From contig JAKITV010000002.1 in the NCBI GenBank assembly GCA_021647885.1, forward strand, positions 1 through 64,000: a DNA stretch of 64,000 nucleotides. Reading direction: 5' to 3'. How positions within the stretch are numbered: the stretch's first letter is position 1; each line of letters begins with the position of its first letter. Under the pieces are notes generated by a model. That model saw only the letters and a list, made by a program, of their open reading frames with translations. It did not search any database and was not told where the DNA came from. The DNA comes from Flavobacteriaceae bacterium (lineage in GTDB: Bacteria > Bacteroidota > Bacteroidia > Flavobacteriales > Flavobacteriaceae). This document shows, one piece after another, positions 36,118 to 45,302 of this stretch. The position numbers and the translations under genes were made by a program.

Positions 36118-36641
36118 TACTGATTAGCTTTTTTCTTTTGTTTCTTAAGTTTACGCAACTCTTTTTTCGAAAGATATTTGGTATTATCAATTTTAAAAAC
36201 AATAGGCAAAGAATAAGGTACAGTAACAGGCTTTCCTCTTTGGTATCCTGGTTTAGTTAATTTAGGAATTAGTTTTATAACACGAATAGCTTCTGCTTCT
36301 AACTCAGGCTTTGGAGCTCTAGCTCTAATTCCAGAAATAGTACCATCTAAGCCGACTTTAAAAATCACACTAATTCTCGCTATGCCATCAGGCAGGCCTA
36401 AATCTTTAGCAACGTTTATATTAAACTTTTTTAAAATGTGTTTTGTTATGGCATCAGACATACATTTTCTTTGTGATTCATTTGCTAAATTTTCACGACA
36501 GCCTTTATATACAGGAACTTCCTCTATTATAGCAAAAGGAACTTCTTCGGTGTCTTCTGTTGCTTCAACAATTTTTTTTTCAGCTTGTGAAAATGTAACT
36601 GTGCTGAAAGCAAGAAGCAATAATAAGAAAGTGTATTTCAT
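36117..36641 (-). CDS. TonB C-terminal-domain protein
   Basis: 174 residues with a cleavable signal peptide (FLLLLLAFSTVTFSQ) instead of the usual membrane anchor, then a TonB-like C-terminal domain (about 55-155; GCRENLANESQRKCMSDAI, ISVIFKVGLDGTISGIRAR, VTVPYSLPIVFKI). Two Cys bracket the NLANESQRK segment and may form a disulfide. Probably periplasmic; lacking an anchor it may not be an energy transducer in the strict sense. Lies between thyA and folA. Confidence 0.8.
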   Translation of the reverse strand: MKYTFLLLLLAFSTVTFSQAEKKIVEATEDTEEVPFAIIEEVPVYKGCRENLANESQRKCMSDAITKHILKKFNINVAKDLGLPDGIARISVIFKVGLDGTISGIRARAPKPELEAEAIRVIKLIPKLTKPGYQRGKPVTVPYSLPIVFKIDNTKYLSKKELRKLKKQKKKANQ

Positions 36642-36652
36642 AATAATTTTAA

Positions 36653-37477
36653 TTAAACAGCAATTGCACCTTTAATATTTGGATGCGGATTGTAATCTAC
36701 TAAAGTAAAGTCTTCAAATTTAAAATCAAAAATATCTTTAACTTTAGGATTTAAAATCATTTTTGGTAGCGTTCTTAAATCGCGAGATAGTTGTAACTCT
36801 AATTGCTCATAATGATTGCTGTAAATATGTGCATCGCCAAACGTATGGATAAACTCTCCTGCTTCGTATCCACAAACTTGAGCCATCATCATTGTAAATA
36901 ATGCATAAGAAGCAATATTAAAGGGTACGCCAAGAAAAATGTCTGCACTACGTTGATAGAGTTGACAAGATAATTTTCCATCAGCAACATAAAACTGAAA
37001 AAACGCATGACAAGGTGGTAAAGCCGCTTTACCATTGGCAACATTCTCACTAAACGATATTGATGTGTCAGGCAAAACCGAAGGGTTCCAAGCAGAAACT
37101 ATCATTCTACGACTATCAGGATTGTTTTTTAATGAATGAATCACGTCCTTTATTTGGTCAATATCATCGTTATTCCAATTGCGCCATTGCTGTCCGTAAA
37201 CTGGCCCTAAATCTCCATTTTCGTCTGCCCAACTGTTCCAAATACGCACGCCGTTTTTGGTTAAATAGTTAATATTTGTATCTCCTTTTAAAAACCAAAG
37301 TAATTCGTAAATTATAGATTTTAAGTGAAGTTTTTTAGTAGTAACCATTGGGAATCCTTTACTTAAATCGAAACGCATTTGGTAACCAAATACACTTTTG
37401 GTTCCTGTTCCTGTACGATCTTTTTTTTCGTTTCCGTTTTCTAAAACGTGTTTAACAAGGTCTAAATATTGTTTCAT
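36653..37477 (-). CDS. thyA: Thymidylate synthase
   Basis: Makes dTMP from dUMP with methylene-THF, giving dihydrofolate for the DHFR encoded two genes downstream. 274 residues from the ATG at 37477; a GTG at 37489 is in frame but lies inside a repeat. Signatures: [17 protein letters not shown], catalytic Cys in [30 protein letters not shown] and [10 protein letters not shown] palindromic repeat sits 6 nt upstream of the ATG. Confidence 0.95.
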   Translation of the reverse strand: MKQYLDLVKHVLENGNEKKDRTGTGTKSVFGYQMRFDLSKGFPMVTTKKLHLKSIIYELLWFLKGDTNINYLTKNGVRIWNSWADENGDLGPVYGQQWRNWNNDDIDQIKDVIHSLKNNPDSRRMIVSAWNPSVLPDTSISFSENVANGKAALPPCHAFFQFYVADGKLSCQLYQRSADIFLGVPFNIASYALFTMMMAQVCGYEAGEFIHTFGDAHIYSNHYEQLELQLSRDLRTLPKMILNPKVKDIFDFKFEDFTLVDYNPHPNIKGAIAV

Positions 37478-37482
37478 ATTTT

Positions 37483-37502
37483 TTCCCACGAAAGTGGGAA
37501 TC
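37483..37502. repeat. Palindromic repeat TTCCCACGAAAGTGGGAATC, copy 2
   Basis: Perfect arms TTCCCAC/GTGGGAA around GAAA-type bases. It lies just upstream of the thyA start codon, as copy 1 does for ruvB. Confidence 0.65.
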
Positions 37503-37580
37503 TTATTAAGGTTAATATAATTATTATGTGATTTCTCGCTATACTCGAAATGACAAAATTATTCGACGATAAAAATAAAA

Positions 37581-37613
37581 AAAGCCTCAAATATAAAAGA
37601 ATGAAGCTTTAAA
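37581..37613 (-). terminator. Terminator after the nucleoside transporter gene
   Basis: On the minus strand the arms AAAGCTTCA and TGAGGCTTT (37610-37602 with 37589-37581, one G-U pair) are followed by TTTT. The arms pair better on this strand than on the plus strand, supporting its use by the leftward operon. Confidence 0.6.
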
Positions 37614-37652
37614 TTATTTTAAAAGTTATTAACTTAAACTATTGCAAATTAC

Positions 37653-38894
37653 TTAATGCCTCACTTCTCCAATTTTATCGGGATTGTGTTTGTATTTGAA
37701 TATGAGCCAAAATAGTATTGCTAAAATTAAAGCATAACCTGCGAATACTAACCAAATAGTTGTCCAGTCCCTAAATCCATCATTTGTATAATAGTCAACA
37801 ATAAGTCCGCTTGTATAGCCACCTATTAAAGCTCCTACACCATTTGTGAGTAAAATAAATAAGCCTTGCGCACTACTTCTGTACTTATTACTGGTTTCAG
37901 TTTCAACATATAATGAGCCGGAAATATTAAAGAAATCGAATGCCATGCCATAGATAACCATTGATAAAATTAAAAAGCCTAAACCAATACCTTCAGGATT
38001 TCCTATTCCGAATAAAGCAAATCGTAAAGCCCAAGCAAACATACTTAATAACATTACGATTTTTATGCCAAAACGTTTTAAGAAAAACGGAATGGTTAAG
38101 ATAAATACGGTTTCAGATATTTGAGATAACGAGATTAAAATATTTGAACGTTTTACTGCAAATGAATCTGGAAAACTTTCAGTAAAACTTCGCAAAAATT
38201 CGGATGCCCAAGCATTGGATATTTGTAAAACCACACCTAATAACATGGAAAAAATAAAGAATACTGCCATTTTGTAATCTTTAAATAATGCAAAAGCATC
38301 TAAACCTAAACGTTGAGCAAAAGATTTATTTTCCGATGTTGATAAAGGTACATTAGGTAGTGTAAATGAATAAATTCCCAATATTAAAGAGAACCCAGCA
38401 GCAAAATAAAATTGATAAGGACTTTGTGTCCATTCTAAAAAATCGACTGCCCACATTGCCACTATAAATCCGATAGTTCCCCAAACACGTATTGGTGGAA
38501 AAACCTTTATAACATCGTATTTGTTGTCATCAAGAATACTATATGATACTGCATTAGCCAAGCCAATGGTAGGCATATATAGCATTAAATAACCTAACAT
38601 TACCCAAAAGAAGGTGTCATAATCGTTTACTTGCGATAAATAATATAAAAACCCAGCTCCTAAAATATGAAGTATTCCAAAAAGTTTTTGTGCATTTATA
38701 TATTTATCAGCAATAATCCCTACAACAGCAGGCATTACTATTGAAGCGATACCTAATGTCATAAATATTTTCCCAATTTGAGCACCTGAAAATTGTAATT
38801 GCCCTCCTAAATATCCACCTAACGAAATAAGCCAAGCCCCAAACACAAAAAATTCGAAAAAATTTAAAACTGTTAAGCGGAATTTTATACTCAT
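37653..38894 (-). CDS. nupG: Nucleoside permease of the major facilitator superfamily
   Basis: 413 residues with about 12 membrane helices; the N-terminus MSIKFRLTVLNFFEFFVFGA and the WLISLGGYLG segment match the NupG/XapB nucleoside:proton symporter family. Probably imports nucleosides across the inner membrane, which fits the thyA and deoxynucleoside kinase genes elsewhere in the window, though not in one operon. 22 nt after the bifunctional nuclease gene. Confidence 0.85.
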   Translation of the reverse strand: MSIKFRLTVLNFFEFFVFGAWLISLGGYLGGQLQFSGAQIGKIFMTLGIASIVMPAVVGIIADKYINAQKLFGILHILGAGFLYYLSQVNDYDTFFWVMLGYLMLYMPTIGLANAVSYSILDDNKYDVIKVFPPIRVWGTIGFIVAMWAVDFLEWTQSPYQFYFAAGFSLILGIYSFTLPNVPLSTSENKSFAQRLGLDAFALFKDYKMAVFFIFSMLLGVVLQISNAWASEFLRSFTESFPDSFAVKRSNILISLSQISETVFILTIPFFLKRFGIKIVMLLSMFAWALRFALFGIGNPEGIGLGFLILSMVIYGMAFDFFNISGSLYVETETSNKYRSSAQGLFILLTNGVGALIGGYTSGLIVDYYTNDGFRDWTTIWLVFAGYALILAILFWLIFKYKHNPDKIGEVRH

Positions 38895-38916
38895 AAAATA
38901 TGTTAATCAATTATTT

Positions 38917-39528
38917 TTATCGTTTAGATATTTCGTCTCTTATTCTTGCGGCAGTTTCATAATCTTCATTAGCGACGGCTTCTTCTAAAATATTGTGAAG
39001 TTCTTCTAAAGTTTTACCTTTAAAGGTTTCGGGTGATTTTGATTCAATTTCTTCTGCTAAAATTTCGTCTAACAATATATTATCTTCAGAATCTCCTTCT
39101 TCTTTTTCAGGATTAACCTTAAGATAAATCCCAGCTTTATCTAAAATATTTTTATAGGTAAAAATTGGTGCTTGAAAGCGAAGTGCTAAAGCAATAGCGT
39201 CACTTGTACGTGCATCAATGATTTCTTCAATTTTATCGCGCTCACAAATTAAGCTCGAATAAAACACACCATCTACCAGTTTATGAATAATAACTTGTTT
39301 TACTACGATATCAAATCTGTCAGAAAAATTTTTAAAAAGGTCGTGTGTTAAAGGTCTAGGAGGCCTAATTTCTTTTTCAAGAGCAATAGCAATAGATTGA
39401 GCCTCGAAAGCTCCAATAACAATAGGAAGTTTTCGGTCGCCATCTACCTCGTTTAAAATTAAAGCATAAGCGCCATTTTGTGTTTGGCTGTAAGATATTC
39501 CTTTTATATTAAGACGAACTAAACTCAT
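38917..39528 (-). CDS. Bifunctional nuclease-family protein (DUF151 plus UvrB/C motif)
   Basis: 203 residues: a BFN/DUF151 domain (about 1-135; LPIVIGAFEAQSIAIALE, RPLTHDLFKNFSDRF, DARTSDAIALALRF) and a C-terminal UVR-type helix pair (about 165-203; LEEAVANEDYETAARIRDEI). Plant and bacterial members have nuclease activity, but the role in Bacteroidota is not established. First gene of the pair with the nucleoside permease. Confidence 0.88.
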   Translation of the reverse strand: MSLVRLNIKGISYSQTQNGAYALILNEVDGDRKLPIVIGAFEAQSIAIALEKEIRPPRPLTHDLFKNFSDRFDIVVKQVIIHKLVDGVFYSSLICERDKIEEIIDARTSDAIALALRFQAPIFTYKNILDKAGIYLKVNPEKEEGDSEDNILLDEILAEEIESKSPETFKGKTLEELHNILEEAVANEDYETAARIRDEISKR

Positions 39529-39645
39529 AATTTATAAGACGTAAAGAACTGTTTAAATTAGGACTTTACCAACGCCAAAGGCATTAAGTTTTTAATGCTA
39601 ATTTAATTAATCTTTTAGCAAAAACAATTTATAAAAAAAATATTT

Positions 39646-39808
39646 ATACCAATTTAACATCAAAACAACCGATATAAATCATTTCTATTCCCCTTTTTTA
39701 TCGTTAAAAATTATTTCCGTAACTACAGCTATGCAAAGAATTTTTGCTTCAAAAAAGAAAAAATATATTTAAATTTATTTATCAGCCATCTTGAAATTAA
39801 ATTGGTGT
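39646..39808. repeat. 163-bp inverted-repeat element, copy B
   Basis: Bounded by ATACCAATTTAA (39646-39657) and TTAAATTGGTGT (39797-39808), with the same central hairpin region (AAAAATTATTT, then GCTATGC, then AAAGAATTTTT) as copy A at 33261-33423 and exactly the same length. Its right end overlaps the etfA stop codon, in the same register as copy A overlaps the stop of its neighbour. Confidence 0.7.
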
Positions 39809-40767
39809 TATTGTTGTGCTTTAAAGGCTTTTAATTTTTCTATAAATTTTGGTACGACTTCAAAAGCATCACCAATTACGCCATAATCTGCAGCTTTAAA
39901 GAAAGGAGCTTCAGGATCTGTATTAAAAACAACTTTTACTTTAGAAGCGTTAATACCAGCCAAATGCTGAATTGCTCCAGAAATCCCTATAGCAATATAT
40001 AAGTTAGAAGCAACAGGTTTTCCTGTTTGCCCAACGTGTTCGCTATGAGGTCTCCAACCTAAATCGGAAACAGGTTTTGAGCAAGCAGTTGCAGCTCCTA
40101 AAACTTCGGCTAACTCTTCAATCATTCCCCAATTTTCCGGACCTTTTAATCCACGACCTCCAGACACAACTATCTCTGCATCTGCAATAGTTACTTTATC
40201 AGTAGCTGTATCAACAGATTCTACAGTTACACCAAAATCTGGAATAGAAGGCGAAAATTCTTCACTTGTTGCACTTGCAGGATTTTCAAACACGCCATAA
40301 GTATTTTTAGAAACACCTATTAGTTTAACATCTGTGTTTATTTGGCACATTTCGAAAGCTTTATTTGTAAAAGCAGTTCGTTTTACTGTAAATGGTGAAG
40401 TGTTTGTTGGAACTGCCACAACATTTGAAGCATAGCCAGCATCTAAACCTACTGCCAAAAGTGGCGCAAGGTATTTACTGTTTATACTTGAGCTAATAAT
40501 AACAACTTTAGCATCTTCTTTTTCAGCCGCTTGCTTAATAACATTGGCATAAGCATTAGCGTTGAAATTTTCTAACTGTGAGTTAGTTACGTGTAACACT
40601 TTATCAACACCATAGTTTCCTAATTCTGAAGTATTACTTGCGTTAATTGAAACTGCAGTAACTGTAGTTCCTAATTGATTGGCAACAGCTTTTGCGTATG
40701 AAGCAACTTCTAAAGCTACTTTTTTAAATTTTCCTTGTTCGGATTCGGTATATACTAAAACGGACAT
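39808..40767 (-). CDS. etfA: Electron transfer flavoprotein alpha subunit
   Basis: Carries FAD and passes electrons from acyl-CoA dehydrogenases to the quinone pool. 319 residues from the ATG at 40767 (MSVLVYTESEQGKFKKVALE); a TTG 11 codons upstream is unlikely. The C-terminal FAD domain has the signature VVSGGRGLKGPENW, GATAACSKPVSDLGW and LYIAIGISGAIQHLAGI. The stop codon overlaps repeat copy B. 84 nt after etfB. Confidence 0.95.
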   Translation of the reverse strand: MSVLVYTESEQGKFKKVALEVASYAKAVANQLGTTVTAVSINASNTSELGNYGVDKVLHVTNSQLENFNANAYANVIKQAAEKEDAKVVIISSSINSKYLAPLLAVGLDAGYASNVVAVPTNTSPFTVKRTAFTNKAFEMCQINTDVKLIGVSKNTYGVFENPASATSEEFSPSIPDFGVTVESVDTATDKVTIADAEIVVSGGRGLKGPENWGMIEELAEVLGAATACSKPVSDLGWRPHSEHVGQTGKPVASNLYIAIGISGAIQHLAGINASKVKVVFNTDPEAPFFKAADYGVIGDAFEVVPKFIEKLKAFKAQQ

Positions 40768-40851
40768 AATTTTATTAATATTTAAAATTTCAAGCACCAA
40801 AATCCAATTTTATATATTTGGAATTTGGAATTTGAATGTTGGGATTTATTT

Positions 40852-41598
40852 TTAAATCACCTTAGCTTCGTTATGAAGTAAGTTTATTAATTCATCTAAA
40901 TTATCTGGCGACACTAATGTAACTGTACCTTTTGCTTCTGGCTTTTCAAAAGACATTGAGGTTGTTTCTGGACTTGCATCTACTGGATCAACAATAGTTA
41001 AAGGTTTTTTACGAGCCATCATAATTCCTCTCATGTTTGGAATTCGTAAATCGCTTTCTTCAACAATACCTTTTTGTCCACCAATTACCAAAGGGAAAGA
41101 CGTAGAAACGATTTCTTTTCCTCCATCAATCTCTCTTGAAACGGTTGCATTAGTTCCATCAACTTCTAGACCAATACAATTATTAACAAAATTGGATTCG
41201 GTTAAAGCTGCAACCATTCCTGGAACCATTCCACCATTATAATCGAGAGACTCACGACCAGCAATTACCAAATCGTAACCACCTTCTCGAACCACTTTTG
41301 CCAATTGTTTTGCTACTGTAAAACCATCGGTTGCAACAGTGTTTACTCTTATGGCTGCATCTGCTCCTATTGCAAGGGCTTTTCTTAAAGTTGGCTCAAC
41401 TTCTGCGCCACCAACAGTCACAACATCTACAGAAGCACCTTGTTTCTCTTTAAACCACATGGCACGAGTTAAACCAAATTCGTCATTAGGATTAATTACA
41501 AATTGCACTCCATTAGCGTCAAACTTTGAATCTCCATCTGTGAAATTGATTTTAGAAGTTGTGTCTGGAACATGACTTATGCACACTAAAATTTTCAT
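40852..41598 (-). CDS. etfB: Electron transfer flavoprotein beta subunit
   Basis: Partner of EtfA; binds AMP and forms the docking surface for dehydrogenases. 248 residues with MKILVCISHVPDT at the start, NPNDEFGLTRAMW, AGRESLDYNGGMVPGMVAAL and LVIGGQKGIVEESDLRIPNM. First gene of the etfBA pair; divergent from pdhB. Confidence 0.95.
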   Translation of the reverse strand: MKILVCISHVPDTTSKINFTDGDSKFDANGVQFVINPNDEFGLTRAMWFKEKQGASVDVVTVGGAEVEPTLRKALAIGADAAIRVNTVATDGFTVAKQLAKVVREGGYDLVIAGRESLDYNGGMVPGMVAALTESNFVNNCIGLEVDGTNATVSREIDGGKEIVSTSFPLVIGGQKGIVEESDLRIPNMRGIMMARKKPLTIVDPVDASPETTSMSFEKPEAKGTVTLVSPDNLDELINLLHNEAKVI

Positions 41599-41733
41599 AT
41601 GTTATATTGTTTTATTACTGAAACTAAGTATAATTTTTTGAGAGTACGAAGATAGTTAAATTAATAATAATTTCCTATGCATGCATAATAAATTTTTAAG
41701 AAAGAGTTTAACAAATTGTTATACAATTATTAC

Positions 41734-41741
41734 TATTTTTG
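41734..41741 (+). promoter_or_regulatory. -7 box of the pdhB promoter
   Basis: TATTTTTG, a full match to TAnnTTTG, 24 nt before the pdhB ATG. A TTG lies 15 bp upstream (41716-41718), slightly closer than usual. Confidence 0.5.
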
Positions 41742-41764
41742 CCATTGCATTATTATAATTATAT

Positions 41765-42742
41765 ATGAAGACAATTCAGTTTAGGGAAGCCATTTGCGAG
41801 GCAATGAGTGAAGAAATGCGCAGAGATGAAAGCATTTATTTAATGGGTGAAGAAGTGGCAGAATATAATGGCGCTTATAAAGCTTCTAAAGGCATGTTGG
41901 ATGAATTTGGAGCAAAACGTGTTATTGATACACCAATTTCAGAACTTGGTTTTTCTGGTATTGCTGTTGGTTCTACCATGACAGGCAATAGACCAATTGT
42001 AGAGTATATGACTTTTAACTTTGCTTTGGTTGGCATTGATCAAATTATTAATAATGCTGCTAAAATCAGACAAATGTCTGGCGGACAATTTAAATGTCCT
42101 ATAGTATTTCGTGGTCCAACAGGATCTGCAGGACAATTAGGAGCAACACACTCGCAAGCGTTTGAAAGTTGGTTTGCCAATACACCAGGTTTAAAAGTAG
42201 TTGTACCATCAAATCCATACGATGCTAAAGGCTTGTTAAAGGCTGCTATTAGAGATGATGATCCTGTGATTTTTATGGAAAGTGAGCAAATGTATGGCGA
42301 TAAAGGCGAAGTTCCTGAAGGCGAATACACGATTCCGATAGGCGTTGCAGATATTAAGCGCAAAGGTAAAGATGTAACTATTGTGTCTTTTGGAAAGATT
42401 ATAAAAGAAGCGTATAAAGCAGCAGACGAGCTTGAAAAAGAAGAAATTTCTTGCGAAATTATAGATTTACGAACTGTTCGCCCAATGGATCATAAAACCA
42501 TTTTAACTTCGGTTAAAAAAACCAACAGATTAGTCATTCTTGAAGAAGCTTGGCCTTTTGGCAATGTAGCTTCAGAAATCACATACCAAGTACAGTCTCA
42601 AGCTTTTGATTATCTGGATGCTCCAATAGTAAGAATCAATACAGCAGATACACCTGCACCTTTTTCTCCAGTTTTACTTAAAGAATGGTTGCCAAACAGT
42701 AACGACGTTATTAAGGCTGTAAAAAAAGTAATGTATAAATAA
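41765..42742 (+). CDS. pdhB: Pyruvate dehydrogenase E1 component, beta subunit
   Basis: Beta chain of the thiamine-diphosphate E1 enzyme that turns pyruvate into an acetyl group for CoA. 325 residues; MGEEVAEYNGAYKASKGM, the active-site region DTPISELGFSGIAVG, MSGGQFKCPIVFRGPTG and the C-terminal TPAPFSPVLLKEWLP. The alpha and E2 genes are not adjacent. A branched-chain E1 beta cannot be excluded by eye, but the YNGAYK segment favours pyruvate. Confidence 0.9.
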   Translation: MKTIQFREAICEAMSEEMRRDESIYLMGEEVAEYNGAYKASKGMLDEFGAKRVIDTPISELGFSGIAVGSTMTGNRPIVEYMTFNFALVGIDQIINNAAKIRQMSGGQFKCPIVFRGPTGSAGQLGATHSQAFESWFANTPGLKVVVPSNPYDAKGLLKAAIRDDDPVIFMESEQMYGDKGEVPEGEYTIPIGVADIKRKGKDVTIVSFGKIIKEAYKAADELEKEEISCEIIDLRTVRPMDHKTILTSVKKTNRLVILEEAWPFGNVASEITYQVQSQAFDYLDAPIVRINTADTPAPFSPVLLKEWLPNSNDVIKAVKKVMYK

Positions 42743-42805
42743 AACATAAATTTTTGCGTTATATAAACTTCGTTAGCATGATTGTTGATGAAGTTTTTTA
42801 TTAAT

Positions 42806-45298
42806 ATGAAGTATAAACTACTTACAACATTTTTTTTCTTCGGAATAGTTTCCCTTTTTGCCCAAACAAAAGTTAGTGGTCATGTGTTTGATGAAAACAA
42901 CGAACCAGTTTCGTTTGCTAACGTTGTATTTAAAGGCTCTTCAATTGGTACAATTACTAATGAAAACGGAAGATTTTATTTAGAATCTGATGAAACTTGG
43001 GACACTCTTAAAGTCACTTTTATTGGATATGAAACTATAGAATTTAAACTCGATAAAAAGGTAAATTACGATTTAAAACTTACTATAAAAGAAACAGCCG
43101 CTCAACTAGGCGAGATAGTAATAATTGCTGGTAAACAACCCAAAAAAAATAATCCAGCAATAGATATTCTTCGAAAAGTTTGGGAGCATAAACGAAAAAA
43201 TGGTTTAAAACAATTTAAGCAATATGAATACGATAAATACGAGAAAGTAGAATTCGATCTCAATACTATTGATAGTTCATTAATAAAAAGCAAACTTTTT
43301 AGAGGCATGGAATTTGTTTTCGAACAAGTTGATACCTCTAGGGTTACAGGTAAAACGTATTTACCAATGTTTATTAACGAAGCTGTAACTAAAGTTTATG
43401 GAGACAATACGCTTAATAAAGAAAAAACTGTTTTAAAAGGGAATAAAAATTCAGGATTTAGCGATAATCAAATTATCATAGATTTTATTGGTGATTTATA
43501 TTCCGATTATAATGTGTATGATAATTACCTAAAGTTTTTTGATAAAAGTTTTATGAGTCCATTATCTACAACTGGAATTAACACATATAATTATGTGCTT
43601 TTAGATAGTGCATATATAGATAACAAATGGTGCTATAATATTATTTATTATCCAAGACGCAAAAACGAACTTACTTTTAAAGGCGATTTTTGGGTAAATG
43701 ACACAACCTATGCCATAAAAGAGATTAACCTTCAAGCTACAAAAAGCGCCAATATAAACTGGATTAAGGAAATATATATCGAACAAGAATTTGAAGTCTT
43801 AAACGATTCTTTGTTTCTCGTTAAGCGCGATTATATGATGTCTGATTTTGCCTTCAGTAAAAAGGAGAAGTCAAGAGGTGTTTATGGAAAAAGAACAACA
43901 TTATATAATAACTATGAATTTGATAAAGTAAAGGATAAAAAATTCTACGATCAAGAAGTATATTATTACGATAAAGATATCTATGATAGAGATGATGATT
44001 TTTGGGATACAAATCGAATGGAGGCTTTAAGTAAGGACGAACAAGGCGTTTATAAAATGCTAGATACGCTTAAAACTGTTAAAAAATTTAAACAGTTGTA
44101 TAATCTTGGGAGCATTTTGTCTTCAGGATATATTGAGTTTAATACACTTCCTTTAGATTATGGACCTATTTTTTCAACCTTTGGTTATAATGAAGTAGAA
44201 GGAACACGATTACGAACAGGTATAAGAACTTATTTTGGAAGAAATGACATATGGCGTTTAGAAGGATTTTTGGCATACGGATTTAGAGATGATAAGTTTA
44301 AATATGGAATTTCAGGAAAATGGCTTTTAGATAAAAAAAGCAGACTCATTATTTCTGGAGGAAACCGTCGCGATATAGAACAAATGGGAGCAAGTCTTAC
44401 CACATCTACTGATGTTTTAGGACGAAACTTAGCCTCCTCATCAGTAGTTAATACCGCAGTTAATGATAAGCTTACCAATATAAACTTAACCACACTTGCC
44501 ATAGAGTTGGAACCTTGGCGAAATATAATTTTTAGACTTGGTGGTAATTATAGAACTTTAGAATCGGCTTCGCCAACTTTTAGCTTAGATTATTTTGATG
44601 ACGATTCGCCAACAGGAATATCTTCAGAAGTAAAACAATACGAAACCTCTTTATCAGTATCCTATTTTCCAAAACGAAAAATGACAGGTTTTGGTGTAGA
44701 ACGCCATGAAGCTAACGATGATTTTGCACGTATTTTTGCACAAATAAGTCGAGGTGATAAAAGTATATTAGATAGTGATTTTAATTACACCAAAGTACAA
44801 TTTTCTTATACTCAACCTTGGCAACTAGGTGGTTTCGGCAGGTTGTATTCTACTATAGAAGCAGGAAAAACATTTGGAGAAGTCCCTTTAGGCTTATTAA
44901 GTGTAGTGCCAGGTAATCAATCGTATTTTTCAATTTATAATACCTTTTCGCAGTTAGATTTTTACGAGTTTGTAACAGATACTTATACCTCGTTAAATTT
45001 ACAGCATAATTTTAATGGTCGTTTGTTTTCCAGAATTCCATTTTTACGAAAATTTAATCTTCGGGAAATTGTAAGTATTCGTGGAGTTTGGGGAGAAATA
45101 TCCGACGAAAACAGAACCTTAAATGCTTCTGGATTAATATACCAAGCACCAAATGATAAAGTATATTGGGAATATAGTCTTGGTGTTGGTAATATTTTTA
45201 AGATATTTAGACTAGACTTCAACTTTAGAGGCAATTATCTCGATAATCCTGATGCCAGAAAGTTTGGTGTTACAGGAACATTTGGGTTTCATTTTTAG
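42806..45298 (+). CDS. DUF5686 outer-membrane protein with carboxypeptidase-like domain
   Basis: About 830 residues from the ATG at 42806 (other in-frame starts at 42788 and 42782). Signal peptide LLTTFFFFGIVSLFAQ; then a CarboxypepD_reg-like beta-sandwich (about 20-95; VSGHVFDENNEPVSFANVV, TFIGYETIEF); then the DUF5686 region and a C-terminal beta-barrel ending NPDARKFGVTGTFGFHF with a terminal aromatic. It is probably an outer-membrane protein without a TonB plug. Function unknown. Follows pdhB after 63 nt, but a functional link is not expected. Confidence 0.85.
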   Translation: MKYKLLTTFFFFGIVSLFAQTKVSGHVFDENNEPVSFANVVFKGSSIGTITNENGRFYLESDETWDTLKVTFIGYETIEFKLDKKVNYDLKLTIKETAAQLGEIVIIAGKQPKKNNPAIDILRKVWEHKRKNGLKQFKQYEYDKYEKVEFDLNTIDSSLIKSKLFRGMEFVFEQVDTSRVTGKTYLPMFINEAVTKVYGDNTLNKEKTVLKGNKNSGFSDNQIIIDFIGDLYSDYNVYDNYLKFFDKSFMSPLSTTGINTYNYVLLDSAYIDNKWCYNIIYYPRRKNELTFKGDFWVNDTTYAIKEINLQATKSANINWIKEIYIEQEFEVLNDSLFLVKRDYMMSDFAFSKKEKSRGVYGKRTTLYNNYEFDKVKDKKFYDQEVYYYDKDIYDRDDDFWDTNRMEALSKDEQGVYKMLDTLKTVKKFKQLYNLGSILSSGYIEFNTLPLDYGPIFSTFGYNEVEGTRLRTGIRTYFGRNDIWRLEGFLAYGFRDDKFKYGISGKWLLDKKSRLIISGGNRRDIEQMGASLTTSTDVLGRNLASSSVVNTAVNDKLTNINLTTLAIELEPWRNIIFRLGGNYRTLESASPTFSLDYFDDDSPTGISSEVKQYETSLSVSYFPKRKMTGFGVERHEANDDFARIFAQISRGDKSILDSDFNYTKVQFSYTQPWQLGGFGRLYSTIEAGKTFGEVPLGLLSVVPGNQSYFSIYNTFSQLDFYEFVTDTYTSLNLQHNFNGRLFSRIPFLRKFNLREIVSIRGVWGEISDENRTLNASGLIYQAPNDKVYWEYSLGVGNIFKIFRLDFNFRGNYLDNPDARKFGVTGTFGFHF

Positions 45299-45302
45299 AG
45301 GT

